Positions 6,590 to 14,400 of a DNA stretch of 27,050 nucleotides are shown in pieces; position 1 is the first letter of the stretch, and every line of letters starts with the position of its first letter. The stretch is from contig JAHHRF010000024.1 of NCBI GenBank assembly GCA_020025955.1, positions 1 through 27,050 of the forward strand, written 5' to 3'. The position numbers and the translations under genes are program-made. The notes under the pieces were generated by a model, which saw nothing but the letters and a program-made list of their open reading frames with translations, searched no databases and was not told the origin of the DNA. Source of the DNA: Sutterella sp. (GTDB lineage Bacteria; Pseudomonadota; Gammaproteobacteria; Burkholderiales; Burkholderiaceae_F).

Positions 6590-8482
6590 ATGAGCGAGAA
6601 GACCCCGTACCCAACTCTTGAGCGTATCCAATCGCCTCACGACTTGCGCACCATGAATATGGAGGCGTTAAAGGACGTGTGCGAGGAGATGCGTGGGTTT
6701 TTAATTGATACGGTCTCGAAAACGGGCGGGCATTTGTCGAGTTCTTTAGGGACGGTCGAACTTGCCGTGGCCATTCATACCGTATTCAATACGCCTGAGG
6801 ATCGTGTGATCTGGGACGTGGGTCACCAAGCCTATCCGCACAAAGTGTTGACGGGGCGCCGTGACCGCTTTGACGGACTTCGTCAATACGAAGGGATGTC
6901 GGGCTTTCCGAAACGAAGCGAAAGCGACTATGACGTCTTCGGGACGGGGCACTCGTCCACCTCCATTTCCGCGGCGCTTGGCATGGCCGTGGCCAGTAAA
7001 CTCCAAGGCAACACGGAACGCTGGCACATTGCCGTCATTGGCGACGGCGCCTTAACGGGCGGCATGGCCTTAGAAGCGTTAAATGACGCGGGGGCCTACA
7101 AAGATGAAGATGGCGTACGCCTTCTCATCATTTTGAATGACAACGACTGCTCCATTTCTGAGAGTGCGGGGGCTTTGTCTGGGCACTTGGCGCAGATTGT
7201 GAGTTCGCGTGCGTACTCCAGCGCTCGTGAACTCAGTAAACGCGTCTTAAAGCCCGTTCCCACCCTCTGGAACTGCTTAAAGCGCTTTGAAACGCAGGCC
7301 ATTAATTTAATGAGCCCGCCCGCTGGGATCTTCTCCAGTTTCGACCTCAACTACTATGGGCCGGTCGACGGGCATGATTTGCCGCAGCTCATCAAAGTCT
7401 TAAAGAATTTGCGCGGGAACCGCTCTCCCGTGGTCCTTCATGTGGCCACGCAAAAGGGGAAGGGCTATAAGCTCGCAGAAGACGCTCCCACGGCCTACCA
7501 CGGCGTTGGGGTGTTTGACCCCGATGTGGGGCTGTGCCCCAAGAAAGCGGGCCGCCCCACCTATACCCAAATCTTTTCGCGTTGGATTGAAGCCAAAGCC
7601 GCTAAAGATAAGCGCCTCTATGCCATTACCCCCGCCATGCGTGAGGGCTCGGGCTTAGTGAACTTTGAAAAAGCGTTCCCAGAACGCTATCGCGACGTGG
7701 CGATTGCCGAGCAGCATGCGGTGACCTATGCCGCGGGGCTTGCGTGCGAAGGGATCAAACCTGTGGTGGCCATCTATTCGACGTTCTTGCAGCGCGCGTT
7801 AGACCAAGTGATTCATGACGTGGCGATTCAGAACCTGCCCGTGATGCTCGCGGTGGACCGCGGTGGCTTAGTGGGGGCCGATGGCGCCACGCACCAAGGG
7901 GTCTTTGATTTGTCGATGTTACGCACCATCCCCAATATGACGGTGATGGCGCCTGCTGACGAAAAAGAATGCTATTTGATGTTGAACACGGCCTATAGCC
8001 TGGATACTCCCACGGCGGTACGTTATCCGCGCGGGACGGGGTGTGGCGAAGTCGTTGAAGACACGGACGAGGTGTTACCTGTTGGGGTGAGCCGCGTCAT
8101 TCGAGAAGGGAAAACGATGGCGATTCTCTCCTTCGGGGCCATGCTCGACGTGATGCGCCCGGTAGCCGACGCCCTCAACGCAACCTTGATCGATATGCGC
8201 TTTATTAAGCCCATTGACGAAGAAGCCATCTTAAAGGCGGCTGCCTCGCACGAGGTGTTAGTCACCGCAGAAGAAGGGCAACTCATGGGGGGCGCAGGCT
8301 CTGCTGTGTTGGAAGTGCTGTCGGATGCGCTCTTAACGGTGCCCGTGGTGCGCCTGGGGCTGGGGGACCACTTCATTGAGCAAGGGACGCATGACGAACT
8401 CTTTGCTGAAGAGCACCTCACCTCGGAACAAGTCTTAGCGCGCTTAAAGGCGCAGTGTGAAACCTTAGGGATTCGCCTCTAA
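6590..8482 (+). CDS. dxs: 1-deoxy-D-xylulose-5-phosphate synthase
   Basis: This 630-residue thiamine-diphosphate enzyme joins pyruvate and glyceraldehyde 3-phosphate to DXP, the entry step of the MEP isoprenoid pathway and a source for thiamine and pyridoxal. His48 (in GGHLSS), the ThDP-Mg motif GDG at 151-153 with Asn183 (LNDND), and Glu374 in IAEQHAV, which activates the ThDP ring, are all present. WDVGHQAYPHKVLTGRRD, GTGHSSTSIS and PVDGHD are family signatures. The length is close to E. coli Dxs (620). The start at 6590 (MSEKTPYPTLERI) aligns with family N-termini; an in-frame ATG at 6563 would add nine residues, and neither has a strong ribosome binding site. It is the last gene of the xseB-ispA-dxs unit and is followed by a strong terminator. 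Confidence 0.96.
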   Translation: MSEKTPYPTLERIQSPHDLRTMNMEALKDVCEEMRGFLIDTVSKTGGHLSSSLGTVELAVAIHTVFNTPEDRVIWDVGHQAYPHKVLTGRRDRFDGLRQYEGMSGFPKRSESDYDVFGTGHSSTSISAALGMAVASKLQGNTERWHIAVIGDGALTGGMALEALNDAGAYKDEDGVRLLIILNDNDCSISESAGALSGHLAQIVSSRAYSSARELSKRVLKPVPTLWNCLKRFETQAINLMSPPAGIFSSFDLNYYGPVDGHDLPQLIKVLKNLRGNRSPVVLHVATQKGKGYKLAEDAPTAYHGVGVFDPDVGLCPKKAGRPTYTQIFSRWIEAKAAKDKRLYAITPAMREGSGLVNFEKAFPERYRDVAIAEQHAVTYAAGLACEGIKPVVAIYSTFLQRALDQVIHDVAIQNLPVMLAVDRGGLVGADGATHQGVFDLSMLRTIPNMTVMAPADEKECYLMLNTAYSLDTPTAVRYPRGTGCGEVVEDTDEVLPVGVSRVIREGKTMAILSFGAMLDVMRPVADALNATLIDMRFIKPIDEEAILKAAASHEVLVTAEEGQLMGGAGSAVLEVLSDALLTVPVVRLGLGDHFIEQGTHDELFAEEHLTSEQVLARLKAQCETLGIRL

Positions 8483-8507
8483 AGGTGAGACTTTAAGTTT
8501 TTCCAAT

Positions 8508-8545
8508 CGGGTCCAGTCCTTAACGGCTTGGACCCGTTTCTTTTT
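8508..8545 (+). terminator. Intrinsic terminator of xseB-ispA-dxs
   Basis: CGGGTCCA (8508-8515) pairs with TGGACCCG (8529-8536), with a 13-nt loop, followed by TTTCTTTTT. Confidence 0.92.
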
Positions 8546-8605
8546 GTCGTGCCCTCAAATGGGGGAGGGCAGTGCGTCCCCAAGAAGGCTTGAACCCTGA
8601 AGACG

Positions 8606-8611
8606 TATAAT
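8606..8611 (+). promoter_or_regulatory. Perfect -10 element upstream of murB
   Basis: TATAAT lies 61 nt before the murB ATG. No good -35 hexamer is seen at 16-18 bp spacing; TTGAAC lies only 10 bp upstream. If used, transcription would start near 8618. Confidence 0.5.
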
Positions 8612-8672
8612 TTCAAAAAGGTCTTTGAGACCCGAACGCTTTTTCCCCCTCTCCCTTTTTATGGAGTCCCGT

Positions 8673-9692
8673 ATGCAATTCGACGTCGATTTAACGCCAC
8701 TCACCACGTTTCAAACGAAAAGTCGCGCTGAGGCCTTTTGTGCCGTGGACTCGGTGGAGGCGTTAGCGAGTGCTTTGTCCGAAGCGAAAGCCAAAGGGAT
8801 GTCGGTTAACCTCCTGGGGGGCGGCGCCAACACCATTGCCCGCGCTTGGGTGAAAGGCTTGACCCTCAAGGTGGCCATCCCCGGGGTGACAGTGGACGTG
8901 GATGATCAAAACGTTTGCCGTGTTACCGTGGGCGCTGGTGAAACGATTGATGAGGTGATTGGTGCGCTCGTCGAGAAAAACCTGGGCGGGTTAGAAAATT
9001 TAAGTTCGATCCCCGGCACCGTTGGGGGCGCCATCGTGCAAAACATTGGCGCTTACGGGGTGGAGATTGGGCCCTTCGTTGAAACCGTGACGGTCTACGA
9101 CATGGAAGAGGGGCGCCTTTTAACCCTCACGCAAGCAGAATGCCGCTTTGGCTATCGCCATAGCGTCTTTAAGACGCCGCAAGGGGCCGGGTTAGTGATC
9201 GTGTCGGTGACGCTCAATTTAGGCAACCCCAAGGACTGGCGCCCGACGGTAAGTTACCGCGCCGTAGAGGATGCCCTCGCGCACGAAGAAAACCCCACGC
9301 TGACCCCCGCCTTTATGCGCACCCTCATTCAAGGGATTCGTGCGCGCAAGCTGCCGGACCCGCGCGTGATCGGGAACGCGGGGTCCTTCTTCACGAACCC
9401 CGTCATTACCACCGTGCATTGGCGTGAACTCATTAGCGTGCACCCCAACCTGCCGTGGTACGACTTGGATGAAGACCATAAGAAGTTGGCGGCCGCCGGC
9501 CTCATTGAAGCCGCTGGCTTCAAAGGGGAGGGGACCGAAACCGTGGGGACCTATCCCCATCACGCCTTGATTCTGGTGAACCGTGGCGGTGCCACCGGGG
9601 AAGAGGTGGAGCGCTTTGCTGAGACCATCGTAGAGCGTGTTGAGGCGCTCTTTGGGGTTCGCTTGGAAGCCGAACCCGTCTTCTTAGGTTGA
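8673..9692 (+). CDS. murB: UDP-N-acetylenolpyruvoylglucosamine reductase (type I MurB)
   Basis: This 339-residue FAD enzyme reduces UDP-GlcNAc-enolpyruvate to UDP-MurNAc with NADPH in the cytoplasm, the second committed step of peptidoglycan synthesis. The FAD-binding region carries LLGGGANTI (48-56) and GLENLSSIPGTVGG (106-119). QNIGAYG (123-129) and FGYRHS (159-164) place substrate and catalytic Arg162. GNAGSFFTNP (234-243) provides the proton-donor Ser238, and Glu334 in LEAEPVFLG completes the triad. The Tyr-loop architecture and length match E. coli MurB (342), so this is type I. I chose the ATG at 8673 because GGAG lies 6 nt upstream; earlier in-frame starts extend into non-homologous sequence. 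It is monocistronic, with a TATAAT upstream and a strong terminator downstream. Confidence 0.96.
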   Translation: MQFDVDLTPLTTFQTKSRAEAFCAVDSVEALASALSEAKAKGMSVNLLGGGANTIARAWVKGLTLKVAIPGVTVDVDDQNVCRVTVGAGETIDEVIGALVEKNLGGLENLSSIPGTVGGAIVQNIGAYGVEIGPFVETVTVYDMEEGRLLTLTQAECRFGYRHSVFKTPQGAGLVIVSVTLNLGNPKDWRPTVSYRAVEDALAHEENPTLTPAFMRTLIQGIRARKLPDPRVIGNAGSFFTNPVITTVHWRELISVHPNLPWYDLDEDHKKLAAAGLIEAAGFKGEGTETVGTYPHHALILVNRGGATGEEVERFAETIVERVEALFGVRLEAEPVFLG

Positions 9693-9736
9693 GGCCTCTT
9701 AATGGGGCGCTGAGGTCTTTCTATAGACCATCGAGC

Positions 9737-9770
9737 AAAAAGGGGACCCGTGGGTCCCCTTTTTCTATTG
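9737..9770. terminator. Bidirectional terminator between murB and rpsT
   Basis: A 13-bp perfect inverted repeat (9737-9749 with 9752-9764) is flanked by A5 and T5. It mainly stops murB from the left and backs up the rpsT terminator from the right. Confidence 0.9.
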
Positions 9771-9795
9771 AGCAAAGAGAAATCCCTTCGCCCAA

Positions 9796-9832
9796 CAAAA
9801 AAGCCACTTCCGCGAAGAAGTGGCTCTTTTTC
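9796..9832 (-). terminator. Intrinsic terminator of rpsT
   Basis: AGCCACTTC (9802-9810) pairs with GAAGTGGCT (9817-9825). Read on the minus strand the loop is TTCGCG and the stem ends in T6. It lies just beyond the rpsT stop codon. Confidence 0.92.
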
Positions 9833-9848
9833 TCAAACCGATTCCGGA

Positions 9849-10112
9849 TTAGGCCATGGCCTTGATGGAAGCGGAGAGACGGCTCTTGTTACGAGCAGCA
9901 GCGTTGCCATGAAGAACGCCCTTACGAGCCATGGCGTCGATGACGCTTTCAGCCTTCTTGAAGGCTTCCTGAGCGGCAGCCTTGTCGCCGGCTTCGATGA
10001 GCTTGCGCACAGCCTTGATGGCGGTACGGTACTGGCTACGCTGAGCCGAGAGGTGCATGTTACGAGCAACGATCTGACGAACGCGCTTACGAGCTTGCTT
10101 GGTATTGGCCAT
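9849..10112 (-). CDS. rpsT: 30S ribosomal protein S20 (bS20)
   Basis: This is the complete 87-residue bS20, a primary 16S rRNA-binding protein at the base of the 30S body. The basic N-terminus MANTKQARKRVRQ is diagnostic. It is followed by the three-helix bundle with RTAIKAVRKLIEAGDKAAAQEAFKKAESVIDAMARKGVLHGNAAARNKSRL. The ATG start is preceded by AAGGA, but with an unusually long 12-13 nt spacing. Glycine codons are GGC and Leu codons are largely CTC/CTG, the bias expected of a highly expressed gene. It is divergent from murJ, an arrangement seen in other beta-proteobacteria. S20 represses its own translation in E. coli, and the long folded leader here is compatible with that. Confidence 0.98.
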   Translation of the reverse strand: MANTKQARKRVRQIVARNMHLSAQRSQYRTAIKAVRKLIEAGDKAAAQEAFKKAESVIDAMARKGVLHGNAAARNKSRLSASIKAMA

Positions 10113-10391
10113 TTTTAAAAAAATTCCTTGTCTATGAATTCAAACAGTGGGCGTCCGGGTCATCCTCCTCTTCAACGACAGAGAGGCGTTGGAAGATCAG
10201 TCCAGCCGAGGCTCCCATTCACAGTTGAGAGCGCCGTTCGGACGCCGCTGCACACCACCGATTAAAGTGGGTTGCTTGTGCTCCGCGGTTGTGCGAGACA
10301 CCGAATAAAGAAGAATTTTCAACGGCTTAGCAAACGCAACTGACGGCCTGAGGAACATCGGTCGGCGAATGAGACCCTTGAAAAGTCCCAA
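10113..10391 (-). promoter_or_regulatory. Long structured rpsT leader
   Basis: TATAGT preceded by TGG (an extended -10; 10392-10397 on the minus strand) would give a leader of roughly 270 nt. Within it GGCGTCCG (10150-10157) and CGGACGCC (10239-10246) form a perfect 8-bp closing stem. It encloses a TCTTCAACG / CGTTGGAAGA helix with one bulge and a smaller GCTC/GAGC helix. A 64-codon frame here starts with TTG and has no ribosome binding site, so the region is treated as untranslated. S20 autoregulation is an inference. Confidence 0.5.
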
Positions 10392-10429
10392 ACTATACCA
10401 AATTTCCGAGTTTTCAGCACACTTTCAGG

Positions 10430-10435
10430 TAGAAT
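10430..10435 (+). promoter_or_regulatory. Candidate murJ -10 element
   Basis: TAGAAT lies 41 nt before the murJ ATG. The -35 region is not consensus, so this is tentative. Confidence 0.35.
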
Positions 10436-10475
10436 TTTTTTACCTCGTTAACCCGTTTTACCCTAAGGACGTTAC

Positions 10476-12014
10476 ATGTCACTGTTGAAATCCACTGCTG
10501 TGGTCTCTGGTCTGACGCTTTTGAGCCGTATTTCAGGCGTCATCCGTGACATGTTGATTGCGCGTTACTTCGGGGCGAGTGCGGCCACGGACGCCTTCTA
10601 CGTAGCGTTTCGTTTGCCCAACATGCTTCGACGCCTCTTTGCAGAAGGGGCCTTTCAGCAGGCCTTTGTCCCGATGTTGTCAAGCGTCGGCGAAGGGGGT
10701 GACCCGGAACGAGAAAAAACCTTTATTGATCACGTCTTCACGGTATTGGGAACCGCTGTTTTCGTGGCGAGCATTCTGGGGATTTTGGCGGCCCCAATCC
10801 TTGTGTGGGCGATTGCGGGCGGGATGCGTGCCAATCCGGAGCAATTTGACTTGGCCGTGGCCATGACGCGGGTGATGTTCCCCTACATCGCCTTTATGGC
10901 CCTGGTGGCTTTAGCGGCGTCGGTATTAAACGTTCACAAAAAGTTTGCGATTCCAGCGGCAACCCCCATTTTGCTTAACCTCAGTTTCATTGGGGTGACG
11001 CTCTTTTTGGCGCCCCATCTGGATGAGCCCGTGTGGGCCTTGACGGTGGGGGTCTTAATTGGCGGGGTGCTCCAATTGGGGACGCAGATTTTGGCGCTCT
11101 ACCGGCTTGGCATCCGCCTTCGTTGGCGGGGCTTGAAAACGAGTCTGGGGGATGGCGCTGTACGACGCGTTTTAACCCTGATGCTGCCCGCCCTCTTAGG
11201 GGTCGGGGTGGCGCAACTCTCCATTCTCATTAACACCCACATTGCGAGTCGCTTGGGGGCAGGGACCGTGACGTGGCTCAATTATGCGGACCGCTTAATG
11301 GAGTTTCCCACGGCGCTCTTAGGCGTCGCGCTCGGGACCGTAATGCTCCCACAGCTCTCTCGCGCGTGGGCACAAGGGGACAAAACGCGCTATAACGAAT
11401 TGCTCGATAACGGCCTCAAACTCGTTGTGCTTGTGGGGGTGCCGGCGGCCCTGGGGCTTTGGCTCATGGCCGATGGGCTCGTGGCGTTTCTTTTCCAAGG
11501 GCGCGCCTTTGGTCCCGAGGACGTTGCGAAAACGGCGTTGGCTACGAGCGGCTATGCCGTGGGCTTAATTGGGTTGATTGGGTTAAAGATCGTAGCGCCC
11601 GCGTTTTACGCCGGGCAAGACATTAAGACCCCGGTGAAGGTGGCGATGGCCAGTTTAGTCGTGGTCCAGTTGATTAACCTCGTCTCGGTCCCCGCCTTTG
11701 GGCACGCGGGGCTGGCGCTCTCGGTCGGGCTCGGGAGCCTCTTTAATTCGAGCGTCTTGCTGGTGATTTTGCGTCGCCGTGGGCAGTATGTCCCGCAGTC
11801 GGGGTGGGGCGCTTGGGGACTTCAAGTCCTGGTGGGGAGCCTCGTCATGGGGACGGTCCTCTACTGGGTCAACGCCGAAGTCGACTGGACGGCAATGCGT
11901 TGGGGACTTCGTGCGGTTGGGGTCTTGGGGCTCGTTTTCGCGGGCGCCATGCTTTACGCCGTGGGGTTACTTTTGTCGGGCTTTAAATTCCGAGACTTAA
12001 AGCGCTTCCGATAA
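10476..12014 (+). CDS. murJ: Lipid II flippase MurJ (MviN)
   Basis: This 512-residue inner-membrane MOP-superfamily protein flips lipid-linked peptidoglycan precursor to the periplasmic side. The N-terminus MSLLKSTAVVSGLTLLSRISG aligns directly with E. coli MurJ. The essential charged residues Arg18, Arg24, Asp39, Arg52 and Glu57 are present, as is the YADRLMEFP segment with the central-cavity Arg. FYAGQDIKTPVKVA in the second half is also diagnostic. Fourteen hydrophobic segments fit the length. The ATG has AAGGA about 8 nt upstream. It is divergent from rpsT and ends at a terminator shared with the convergent acidic gene. Together with murB and the ispA/dxs products it serves cell-wall export. 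Confidence 0.97.
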   Translation: MSLLKSTAVVSGLTLLSRISGVIRDMLIARYFGASAATDAFYVAFRLPNMLRRLFAEGAFQQAFVPMLSSVGEGGDPEREKTFIDHVFTVLGTAVFVASILGILAAPILVWAIAGGMRANPEQFDLAVAMTRVMFPYIAFMALVALAASVLNVHKKFAIPAATPILLNLSFIGVTLFLAPHLDEPVWALTVGVLIGGVLQLGTQILALYRLGIRLRWRGLKTSLGDGAVRRVLTLMLPALLGVGVAQLSILINTHIASRLGAGTVTWLNYADRLMEFPTALLGVALGTVMLPQLSRAWAQGDKTRYNELLDNGLKLVVLVGVPAALGLWLMADGLVAFLFQGRAFGPEDVAKTALATSGYAVGLIGLIGLKIVAPAFYAGQDIKTPVKVAMASLVVVQLINLVSVPAFGHAGLALSVGLGSLFNSSVLLVILRRRGQYVPQSGWGAWGLQVLVGSLVMGTVLYWVNAEVDWTAMRWGLRAVGVLGLVFAGAMLYAVGLLLSGFKFRDLKRFR

Positions 12015-12023
12015 GGCACAAGC

Positions 12024-12057
12024 AAAAAAGGTCACCCAACTAAAGGGTGACCTTCTC
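12024..12057. terminator. Bidirectional terminator between murJ and the acidic protein gene
   Basis: AAGGTCACCC (12028-12037) pairs with GGGTGACCTT (12045-12054) around a 7-nt loop. The minus-strand reading ends in T6 and is the stronger direction. It also closes murJ. Confidence 0.88.
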
Positions 12058-12069
12058 CATTTACACGGC

Positions 12070-12372
12070 TTAATTTAATTCCGTATGCTCTTCGTCTTCG
12101 TCGTCTGCCCATTGGTTGACGTCGAGTTCGATTTCGTGCTGCGGGAACGCCACCAGCGTATCATCGTCGTACTCTTCGAACGCAGCTTCGCCTAAACGCA
12201 TGGTGTTGACGGCAAAGTTAAGCTTGGCGTAGACCTCCGTTAAGCCTTCCGTGGCCGTATCATAAAACTCATAATCTTCCGGCTCTTTTTCCAAGGTTTG
12301 GATGAGCGCTTCGAGTCGTTCCTGGACGTCATTTAAGGTGGTTAACACCCAGGTTTTTTTCACTTCAGACAT
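12070..12372 (-). CDS. Small, strongly acidic protein of unknown function
   Basis: I do not recognise this 100-residue protein. It carries 28 Asp/Glu against six Lys/Arg, a net charge near -22. Residues about 10-60 look helical and amphipathic (LNDVQERLEALIQTLEKE, then LTEVYAKLNFAVNTMRLGE). The C-terminal third is dominated by acidic runs (FEEYDDDT, WADDEDEEHTE). There is no signal peptide, membrane segment or Cys, so it is probably a soluble cytoplasmic protein. The ATG has GGAG 7 nt upstream, and the gene has its own strong terminator, which argues that it is real and expressed. It is divergent from the MFS gene with only 63 bp between start codons and convergent with murJ. Acidic proteins of this size can be nucleic-acid mimics or chaperone-like, but nothing specific supports either. 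Confidence 0.75.
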   Translation of the reverse strand: MSEVKKTWVLTTLNDVQERLEALIQTLEKEPEDYEFYDTATEGLTEVYAKLNFAVNTMRLGEAAFEEYDDDTLVAFPQHEIELDVNQWADDEDEEHTELN

Positions 12373-12435
12373 TAATTTCTCCGCATTAGCGAGGGGTTGC
12401 GTTTAAGATTGGACAAAACCAAAACACTAGATTTT

Positions 12436-13791
12436 ATGCAATTCAAAGACATCATAAACGAACTTAAACCGACTGACGAGAAGGGATGGAACCGCTTAGC
12501 GGTAAGCCTCAGCATGTTTGTGCTGGGGCTAACCTTTGCGAGTTGGGCGGTGCGAATCCCGGATGTGCAACACCATTTAGGGATTGGGGACGCAGAATTG
12601 GGGCTCGCGCTTTTTGCACTTCCCTTGGGGCAATTCCCCGCCATGGCCTTGGCACCGAGTTTTGTCGCCCGTTGGGGGGCAAAGCGCTTGATTTTGTTGT
12701 CGAGCGTGGGCTTTTCCTTATCCCTCGTCTTAGTGGGGCTCACGGGGAACGTCTTTGCCTTGATTGTGGCCCTTTTTGTGATGGGGTTCTTCAATAGTTT
12801 CCTCAACATCGCCAATAACACCCAAGCCGTCGTGATTGAAAAGCGCTTTGGGCGCTCCATCATGGCGAAGTTCCATGGTTGCTGGAGCATCGGTGGCGTG
12901 GTCGGTGGCTTAATTGGCGGGATTTTGGCTGCCATGACGGTGTCGTCCTTGACGCATTTCGTGCTGATCTTCCTCCTGAATATCGCCGTGATGCTCTTTG
13001 GTCGTGAGCACTTGATTGAAGACAATCCCCAGCTCGAGGCCACCTCCGACAAACTTCAAGCGAAAGAATTGCGTGCGGTAAATCACGCCAACACGACCGC
13101 GGACCGCATGACCGTGGTGAAGCGCTCGGCTCAAGTGGATACCTTCTTGATTCTCTTAGGGGTCGTGGGCTTTTGCTCGATGCTTACCGAAGGGACGATG
13201 TATGACTGGAATTCGGTCTACTTTGTGAACGTCTTAGGGGAAACGGGCTTGAGCGCGCGTACGGGCTACTTAGCCGCCATGATTGCCATGGTGATGGGGC
13301 GCTTCTATGCAGATGACTTCATCAACCGTTTAGGGGAACAGCGCGTCTTAGAAGGCTCGGCCGTCTTAATGATTTTGGGTCTTACCGCGATTGTGATGGT
13401 GGACCATGTCGCTATGGCGATTCTGGGCTCGGCCTTAGTGGGCGCCGGGATGGCGAGCGTGGTACCGATCTGCTACAGCTTGGCGGGTCGCACCAAGCGC
13501 GTGAGTGCGTCGGCCGCGATTTCGCTCGTGAGTGCGATTAGCTTCTGGGGCTTTGTCTTTGGTCCGCCCGCGATCGGCTTTGTGTCGGAAGCGACCTCCT
13601 TGGGGATTGCCTTCTCGCTCGTGATCGTGGCCCCCATGGTGATTCTGGTCTTAACGCCTGCGCTCATGCGCCTCAAGATTAAGCGTATGGCGGAAGCAGA
13701 ACCGGTGCTCGATACGCCCGTGACCGTCGTGGAAGTGCCCCCGTCGGACGAGGTTAAGGGAGAGGCTCCTCTCGAAAACGACGCGAAATAA
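12436..13791 (+). CDS. MFS transporter, YbjJ-like
   Basis: This 451-residue major facilitator protein has about twelve hydrophobic segments. The opening LGLTFASWAVRIPDVQHHLGIGDAELG (about 25-51) followed by PLGQ and WGAKRL is the pattern of the YbjJ-type subgroup. The segment KFHGCWSIGGVVGGLIGG corresponds to the MHGFYSLG element of those proteins. A hydrophilic loop of about 50 residues (about 195-240) separates the two halves. GMASVVPICYSLAGRTKR lies late in the second half, and the C-terminus is a hydrophilic Pro/Glu/Val tail. The substrate is unknown; sugar or drug export have been suggested for relatives. The ATG at 12436 lacks a clear ribosome binding site; a TTG at 12397 would add 13 residues of unrelated sequence. 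The gene shares a short divergent promoter region with the acidic protein. Confidence 0.85.
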   Translation: MQFKDIINELKPTDEKGWNRLAVSLSMFVLGLTFASWAVRIPDVQHHLGIGDAELGLALFALPLGQFPAMALAPSFVARWGAKRLILLSSVGFSLSLVLVGLTGNVFALIVALFVMGFFNSFLNIANNTQAVVIEKRFGRSIMAKFHGCWSIGGVVGGLIGGILAAMTVSSLTHFVLIFLLNIAVMLFGREHLIEDNPQLEATSDKLQAKELRAVNHANTTADRMTVVKRSAQVDTFLILLGVVGFCSMLTEGTMYDWNSVYFVNVLGETGLSARTGYLAAMIAMVMGRFYADDFINRLGEQRVLEGSAVLMILGLTAIVMVDHVAMAILGSALVGAGMASVVPICYSLAGRTKRVSASAAISLVSAISFWGFVFGPPAIGFVSEATSLGIAFSLVIVAPMVILVLTPALMRLKIKRMAEAEPVLDTPVTVVEVPPSDEVKGEAPLENDAK

Positions 13792-13802
13792 AGCGACTCC
13801 AC

Positions 13803-13846
13803 AAAAGCGCGCAACGCCCTAAGAAGCGAAGCGCGCTTTTCTTTTG
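13803..13846 (+). terminator. Intrinsic terminator of the MFS gene
   Basis: AAAAGCGCGC (13803-13812) pairs with GCGCGCTTTT (13831-13840), with an 18-nt loop, followed by CTTTT. Confidence 0.85.
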
Positions 13847-14096
13847 CCTTCCCACTTTTTAGGACGGCGCTCACTTAAAACCAGAACGCCTGGGCGGTGA
13901 TAGTGACCGTGACGGGTAACCCACAGGGCAGCACGGATGATTTCTTCAAAAAAGAGGGGAAGACCGCGCCGTTTTTCTTCGTGTTAACCCTTGGGGTTGA
14001 GGGGGTGAAGACGCGAAGAGGGGAGAACTTCAAAGAAGAAAATTTCACGGGATCTTTTCGAAAAGTGCATGACAAATAACGGCTTTTTTGATAAGT

Positions 14097-14123
14097 CTTT
14101 TCCCTTCTCTCAGAGGGGGAAAG
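14097..14123 (+). other. Hairpin whose G-U pairs favour plus-strand RNA
   Basis: Arms 14097-14108 and 14112-14123 form 12 pairs, two of them U-G in plus-strand RNA (A-C mismatches in the minus reading), with a 3-nt loop. No T tract follows, so it is not a terminator. Confidence 0.45.
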
Positions 14124-14321
14124 CGAAAAAACGCAAAACCCAACGTGAAAAAACCGTCCCGCGTCAAGACAATTTTTGTGTGTTAGGCGGTAGTGCTTAG
14201 ATGGCCATGGTTTAACGCAAAGAATTTTTCGAGAGACGTAATTTTTTTAGAAAAAGGGGTAGCGAAGAGAAAAAAGTTCTGCGTACAATGAATTCATACC
14301 CGAACGAAAAATGGGTTACGA

Positions 14322-14349
14322 CGTACACCAGATCACAAGCCTGGGTACG
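14322..14349 (+). promoter_or_regulatory. Stem-loop upstream of the binding-protein gene
   Basis: CGTAC-A-CCAG (14322-14331) pairs with CTGG-GTACG (14341-14349): nine pairs with one bulged A and a 9-nt loop. It would lie in the 5' leader if transcription begins at the TACAAT at 14284. If instead the TTTTCA-N17-TATAAA pair (14351-14379) is the promoter, the stem-loop lies just upstream and could be an operator. Confidence 0.5.
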
Positions 14350-14350
14350 A

Positions 14351-14379
14351 TTTTCAACACCGTAATAATCCTGTATAAA
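14351..14379 (+). promoter_or_regulatory. Candidate promoter for the binding-protein gene
   Basis: TTTTCA (14351-14356) and TATAAA (14374-14379) are 17 bp apart. This would leave a leader of about 15 nt containing AAAAGG. TACAAT at 14284-14289 is an alternative. Confidence 0.35.
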
Positions 14380-14400
14380 AAAAGGAAAAGGAACCTCGGT

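Larger units (their letters stand above)
13847..14400. other. Gene-free region and leader of the binding-protein gene
   Basis: No convincing coding frame is present; overlapping frames of 60-66 codons on both strands (13875-14079) lack ribosome binding sites and family resemblance. Visible structure includes the 12-bp palindrome CTTTTCGAAAAG (14054-14065), a 12-bp hairpin at 14097-14123, a TACAAT -10-like element (14284-14289), and a 9-bp hairpin at 14322-14349. The region is AT-rich toward the right, as expected before a strongly expressed gene. Confidence 0.6.

Noticed and set aside
8590..8611. TTGAAC and TATAAT as a complete murB promoter
   Set aside because: The spacing is only 10 bp, too short for a sigma-70 -35/-10 pair; only the -10 is kept.
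10197..10391. A 64-codon minus-strand frame in the rpsT leader
   Set aside because: It starts with TTG, has no Shine-Dalgarno and runs through the predicted leader helices; treated as untranslated.
13875..14079. Overlapping small frames on both strands (60 and 66 codons)
   Set aside because: No ribosome binding site, no family resemblance, composition like the non-coding flanks, and they overlap each other in full.
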